Of a stretch of 64,000 bases of DNA, positions 60,622 to 64,000 are shown in pieces. The position numbers and the translations under genes are program-made. The notes beneath the pieces were generated by a model, which made no database searches, was not told the origin of the DNA, and saw only the letters and a program-made list of their open reading frames with translations. Source of the stretch: Herbaspirillum autotrophicum (GTDB taxonomy: Bacteria; Pseudomonadota; Gammaproteobacteria; Burkholderiales; Burkholderiaceae_D); contig NZ_LFLS01000013.1 in NCBI RefSeq assembly GCF_001189915.1, positions 62,001 to 126,000 of the forward strand, in the 5' to 3' direction. Positions within the stretch are counted from its first letter, which is position 1; each line of letters begins with the position of its first letter.

Positions 60622-61104
60622 ATGACCACTTCCCTGACGATCCGCCAAGCCGCTGCCGCCACCGGACTGACCGCACATACCTTGCGCTATTACGAACGCA
60701 TCGGCTTGCTCGATCCGGTGACGCGGCACGACAATCAGCACCGGCTGTACCGGGAGGAAGACATCCTCTGGATCGGCTTCCTGCTGAAGTTGCGCATGAC
60801 CGGCTTGCCGGTGCGCGACATGCTGCGTTATGCCGAATTGCGCCGGCTGGGCAATTCCCGGGAAAGTGTGTCTGCGCGGAAAGCCTTGCTGGAACAGCAT
60901 ACGCAGACCGTGGAAAAGACGCTCGCCGAATTGCAAAGCAACCTCAGCATCCTGCATAAGAAAATTGCCATGTACGATGCCATGGAAGCCGAGTTGCCGG
61001 CGCCCGTCCTTACTCAACCGCCACCATCCGAGGACGCTTCCCATGACCACCCCAAGCACAGCAACACCCGCAACAGCAATCGCAACGCGCCGACTGGGCG
61101 CTGA
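60622..61104 (+). CDS. MerR-family transcriptional regulator
   Basis: A 160-residue regulator. The winged-helix head [20 protein letters not shown] and [20 protein letters not shown] are typical MerR sequences. A coiled-coil dimerisation helix follows (about 75-125). There is no metal-binding Cys set, so a multidrug or redox-active organic ligand is more likely than a metal. The last ~20 codons overlap the aldo/keto reductase gene in another frame and encode a Ser/His/Asn/Arg-rich tail. A MerR-type stretched promoter precedes it. Autoregulation and activation of the reductase are likely. Confidence 0.9.
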   Translation: MTTSLTIRQAAAATGLTAHTLRYYERIGLLDPVTRHDNQHRLYREEDILWIGFLLKLRMTGLPVRDMLRYAELRRLGNSRESVSARKALLEQHTQTVEKTLAELQSNLSILHKKIAMYDAMEAELPAPVLTQPPPSEDASHDHPKHSNTRNSNRNAPTGR

Positions 61105-62068
61105 CGGTCCCACGGTTTCCAGCATCGGTCTGGGCTGCATGGGCATGAGCGATTTTTATGCCAATCGCGATGACACCGAATCGCTGGCGACCATCGACCG
61201 TGCCTTGGAACTCGGCATCAATTTTCTCGATACGGCCGATATCTATGGCCCGTACACCAATGAAGAACTGGTGGCAAAAGCCATCAAAGGCCGGCGCGAG
61301 AAATTCTTCATCGCGACCAAATTCGGCATCGTGCGCGACACGTCCAATCCACATGCACGCGGCGTCAACGGCTCGCCTGACTACATTCGCAGCGCAGTCG
61401 AAGGCAGCCTGAAACGACTCGGCATCGAGACCATCGATCTGTATTACCAGCATCGCATCGATCAGCAGACGCCGATCGAAGATTCGGTTGGCGCACTGGC
61501 CGATCTGGTGCGTGCCGGCAAGATCCGTCACATCGGTTTGTCGGAAGCATCGGTCGCCACCATTGAACGGGCGCAGAAGGTGCATCAGATCACCGCCGTC
61601 CAAAGTGAATATTCGCTCTGGACGCGCGACCCGGAACAAGGCGTGCTGGCCACCTGCGAGCGCCTGGGTATCGGCTTCGTCCCCTACAGCCCGCTCGGTC
61701 GCGGCTTCCTGACCGGTGCCATCACCCGTCCCGAGCAATTCGCCGAAGATGATTACCGGCGTCATTCGCCACGCTTTCAGGGTGAAAATTTTTTCCTGAA
61801 TCTTGCGCTGGTGGAGAAGGTCAAGGAACTGGCAACGCGTTATGCCTGCACGCCGTCACAACTGGCACTGGCCTGGGTGCTGGCGCAAGGCGAACATATC
61901 GTGCCGATCCCCGGCACCAAGCGCCGGATTTATCTGGAAGAAAACGCCCAGGCGCCGGCCTTGCGCCTGAGTGCGGCTGATCTGGCGGCACTGACAGCGG
62001 TCTTTCCGGCCGGTGTGGCGCGCGGTGACCGGTATACCAAAGAAGGCATGCAGGTATTGAACGGCTGA
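61043..62068 (+). CDS. Aldo/keto reductase (AKR13-like)
   Basis: A 341-residue NADPH-dependent aldehyde/ketone reductase. Catalytic residues are Asp/Tyr in [17 protein letters not shown], Lys in [11 protein letters not shown] and His in [28 protein letters not shown] near the C-terminus is typical of AKR13. The ATG at 61043 has AGGA eight bases upstream and lies 62 bp inside the merR gene, so the two reading frames overlap. MerR–AKR pairs commonly respond to electrophiles or carbonyls. Confidence 0.9.
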   Translation: MTTPSTATPATAIATRRLGADGPTVSSIGLGCMGMSDFYANRDDTESLATIDRALELGINFLDTADIYGPYTNEELVAKAIKGRREKFFIATKFGIVRDTSNPHARGVNGSPDYIRSAVEGSLKRLGIETIDLYYQHRIDQQTPIEDSVGALADLVRAGKIRHIGLSEASVATIERAQKVHQITAVQSEYSLWTRDPEQGVLATCERLGIGFVPYSPLGRGFLTGAITRPEQFAEDDYRRHSPRFQGENFFLNLALVEKVKELATRYACTPSQLALAWVLAQGEHIVPIPGTKRRIYLEENAQAPALRLSAADLAALTAVFPAGVARGDRYTKEGMQVLNG

Positions 62069-62281
62069 CCAGCGCCGCGATAACAACGTTGTGAGACCGG
62101 CAGCGGCTGCAGCCATCGGGTTGTAGTCGTTGCCGGCAGTAGCATGCGCGCGCCTCAAATAACAACAAGTACCAGGTCGTATTCTTCCATCGCCAAACCC
62201 GAAAAATATCGAAATTCATCAATTGCCACTGCAACGTAAAATCGCTAGCCTGTGCACTCAATCCATGCCGGAGCGCTCGCG

Positions 62282-62662
62282 ATGCACCACTATACTCAAC
62301 GCATTCTCAACAGCATTACCTTGAGCGCTGCCGCGCTCGCTACCACGGCTTACGCCGACCAGACCGCAGCTCGCCCCGTCACCGCCAGGGACACGCTCGA
62401 TGCCGCCAGTGCGGCGATTGCCGAAGCGCATCGCGCCCCGCACCGGGCGCCGTATACCGCAACCGAGCCGAACCGGCGCGACCTCGCCAACTCGATCAAC
62501 TCAACGCCGGTTGCCCCGGGCCAGAGCGCACCACCGCCGCTGCAAAGCACCTTCAGCGAAGGTCCGGCACAAGACGGCAACGCGCCACGCCGGCAATTGA
62601 TCATTCCGGACAGCGGCGTTGCGGCCCAAAAACTCTATTATCTGAATCGTCAGGGAAAATAA
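62282..62662 (+). CDS. Small secreted hypothetical protein
   Basis: A 126-residue protein with a signal peptide (RILNSITLSAAALATTAYA, cleavage before DQTAARP). The mature chain is Ala/Pro/Arg/Gln-rich with low complexity (HRAPHRAPYTATEPNRRD), and ends IPDSGVAAQKLYYLNRQGK. I recognise no domain. GGAG lies eight bases before the ATG, and a clear terminator follows. It is probably periplasmic. Confidence 0.7.
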   Translation: MHHYTQRILNSITLSAAALATTAYADQTAARPVTARDTLDAASAAIAEAHRAPHRAPYTATEPNRRDLANSINSTPVAPGQSAPPPLQSTFSEGPAQDGNAPRRQLIIPDSGVAAQKLYYLNRQGK

Positions 62663-62726
62663 ACGGATCGCCATCAGGCGCCGGCGAAACTGGTTCGCCG
62701 AATGACGACCGGGCTTCTGTTGATGC

Positions 62727-62756
62727 CAGAGACAGCATTGCGCTGTCTCTGTTTTT
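62727..62756 (+). terminator. Intrinsic terminator after the small secreted protein gene
   Basis: CAGAGACAGC-ATTGC-GCTGTCTCTG is a perfect 10-bp stem with a 5-base loop, followed by TTTTT on the plus strand. It also lies 20 bases below the lpd stop, but the minus strand has no T-run there. Confidence 0.88.
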
Positions 62757-62776
62757 ATTGCTGCTGCATTTTTAGC

Positions 62777-64000
62777 TTACTTCTTTTTCATCGGTGGCAA
62801 GTCAGTGCAGACACCTTCAAACACTTCTGCCGCCATACCGATCGATTCGCCCAGCGTCGGATGCGGGTGAATCGTCTTGCCAATATCGACCGCATCGGCG
62901 CCCATCTCGATGGCCAATGCGATTTCACCGATCATGTCACCGGCGTGCGTGCCGACGATGCCGCCGCCAACGATACGATGCGTTTCGGCATCGAACAGCA
63001 GCTTGGTGAAACCTTCAGAACGGCCATTGGCAACCGCGCGACCGGAAGCTGCCCACGGGAAGTGGCCCTTCTCCAGCTTGATGCCCTTGGCCTTGGCTTC
63101 GTCTTCGGTGATACCGACCCATGCCACTTCCGGATCGGTGTAAGCCACCGATGGAATGACGCTGGCATCGAAGTGACTTTTTTGACCGGCAGCCGCTTCT
63201 GCCGCCACGTGTGCTTCGTGCACCGCCTTGTGCGCCAGCATCGGTTGCCCGACCAGATCGCCGATGGCGAAGATGTGCGGCACATTGGTGCGCATCTGGC
63301 TGTCGACCGGAATGAAACCGCGATCCGTCACCGTCACGCCGGCCTTGTCGGCAGCAATCTTCTTGCCGTTCGGACTGCGGCCGACTGCCACCAGCACCAG
63401 ATCGTAGACCTGCGGTTCCGGCGCCTTGGCACCGGCTTCCGCCGCTTCGAAGGTAACCTTGATGCCTTCTTTCAATGCGTCAACACCGACCGTCTTGGTC
63501 TTGAGCATGACGTTGTCGAAACGCTTTTCATTGAACTTCTGCCAGACCTTGACCATATCGCGGTCCGCACCTTGCATCAGGCCATCCATCATTTCAACCA
63601 CATCGATGCGGGCACCGAGGGTGGAATAGACCGTTGCCATTTCCAGGCCGATGATGCCGCCGCCGATGACCAGCATGCGCTTCGGCACCTGACGCAATTC
63701 CAGCGCGCCGGTCGAGTCGACGATGCGCGGATCCTGCGGAACAAACGGCAGGTTGACCACGGATGAACCGGCGGCAATGATGGCTTGCTTGAACTTGACC
63801 GTCTTCTTGCTGCCGTCAGCAGCAGTGACTTCAATGTGATGGGCGCCCACGAACTGGCCCAGGCCCTGCACCACGTTGACCTTGCGTGCCTTGGCCATGC
63901 TGGCCAGACCACCGGTCATGGTGCTGATGACTTTTTCCTTGTAGGCGCGCAGCTTGTCGATATCGATTTGCGGCTTGCCGAAAGTGACGCCGTGCGATGC
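62777..64000 (-). CDS. lpd: Dihydrolipoamide dehydrogenase (partial, N-terminus off the window)
   Basis: E3 component of 2-oxoacid dehydrogenase complexes, which reoxidises lipoamide with FAD and NAD+. The visible 407 residues begin within the FAD domain. They show MLVIGGGIIGLEMATVYSTLG (NAD fold, shortened: VIGGGIIGLEMATVY), VYDLVLVAVGRSPNGKK, FAIGDLVGQPMLAHKA, and the C-terminal catalytic TIHPHPTLGES. The FAD P-loop and CxxxxC disulfide lie beyond 64000. Relatives are about 470-590 aa; some betaproteobacterial versions carry a lipoyl domain in front, which cannot be judged here. Confidence 0.93.
   Translation of the reverse strand, partial: ASHGVTFGKPQIDIDKLRAYKEKVISTMTGGLASMAKARKVNVVQGLGQFVGAHHIEVTAADGSKKTVKFKQAIIAAGSSVVNLPFVPQDPRIVDSTGALELRQVPKRMLVIGGGIIGLEMATVYSTLGARIDVVEMMDGLMQGADRDMVKVWQKFNEKRFDNVMLKTKTVGVDALKEGIKVTFEAAEAGAKAPEPQVYDLVLVAVGRSPNGKKIAADKAGVTVTDRGFIPVDSQMRTNVPHIFAIGDLVGQPMLAHKAVHEAHVAAEAAAGQKSHFDASVIPSVAYTDPEVAWVGITEDEAKAKGIKLEKGHFPWAASGRAVANGRSEGFTKLLFDAETHRIVGGGIVGTHAGDMIGEIALAIEMGADAVDIGKTIHPHPTLGESIGMAAEVFEGVCTDLPPMKKK

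Noticed and set aside
62069-62281. ACAACGTTGT palindrome and weak stems after the aldo/keto reductase gene
   Set aside because: Ten-base self-complementary words are expected by chance, and there is no terminator pattern.

Overview
The window is ordinary, densely coded chromosome of a betaproteobacterium, most likely a Burkholderiales member of the Oxalobacteraceae type. The basis is protein similarity recalled from memory, uniformly GC-rich codon third positions, and gene neighbourhoods such as leuC–entericidin–leuD and wrbA–DUF2069. I see no rRNA, tRNA, CRISPR array, insertion sequence or prophage. Both ends cut through genes: leuD on the left (C-terminus missing) and a dihydrolipoamide dehydrogenase on the right (N-terminus missing).

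Layout. 1-8.5 kb (minus strand): leucine biosynthesis (leuC, entericidin, leuD), an M48 lipoprotein protease, aroC, an MFS–acyltransferase fusion, a CBS protein and a YihY membrane protein. 8.6-17 kb: wrbA–DUF2069, a D-2-hydroxyglutarate-dehydrogenase-like flavoprotein, a DUF4124 protein, a chemoreceptor, an MHYT-GGDEF-EAL protein and outer-membrane phospholipase A. 17-22.5 kb: glutathione reductase and a ferric-iron ABC transporter split over three transcription units, two of them preceded by a shared Fur-box-like sequence. 22.6-25 kb: a 75-residue protein behind a near-perfect LexA box, then a cyanase–TAXI pair behind a consensus sigma-54 promoter. 25-35 kb: SDR with a GntR regulator, MATE pump, aldo/keto reductase, Na+/H+ antiporter, and an AraC / class II aldolase / MHS-transporter group. 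34.7-37.7 kb: a lipoprotein phosphoesterase diverging from a MauG-type dihaem peroxidase, with Pho-box-like repeats facing each way. 38-41.7 kb: a nitrate/sulfonate/taurine-type ABC system. 42-46 kb: an SDR, an AscD-like ferredoxin reductase, and an acetylornithine aminotransferase preceded by a leader peptide and terminator. 46-59.6 kb: a catabolic locus with a FadR regulator, Ldh-type dehydrogenase, TctABC transporter, sugar-acid dehydratase, 2-hydroxyacid dehydrogenase and a sugar ABC transporter. 59.6-64 kb: dienelactone hydrolase, MerR with an overlapping aldo/keto reductase, a small secreted protein and lpd.

Most of what is new is regulatory. The strongest item is at 43.84-44.08 kb. A consensus promoter is followed at once by a 21-codon leader peptide containing three consecutive Arg codons. 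Two mutually exclusive RNA pairings and an intrinsic terminator follow, then the acetylornithine aminotransferase gene. This is the layout of ribosome-mediated arginine attenuation on a leaderless leader mRNA. Next come the SOS-controlled small protein, the sigma-54 cyanase promoter, the paired Pho boxes, the Fur boxes, and FadR-type operators beside both GntR genes.

All functions are inferred from motifs and family knowledge read by eye. No database search was run.
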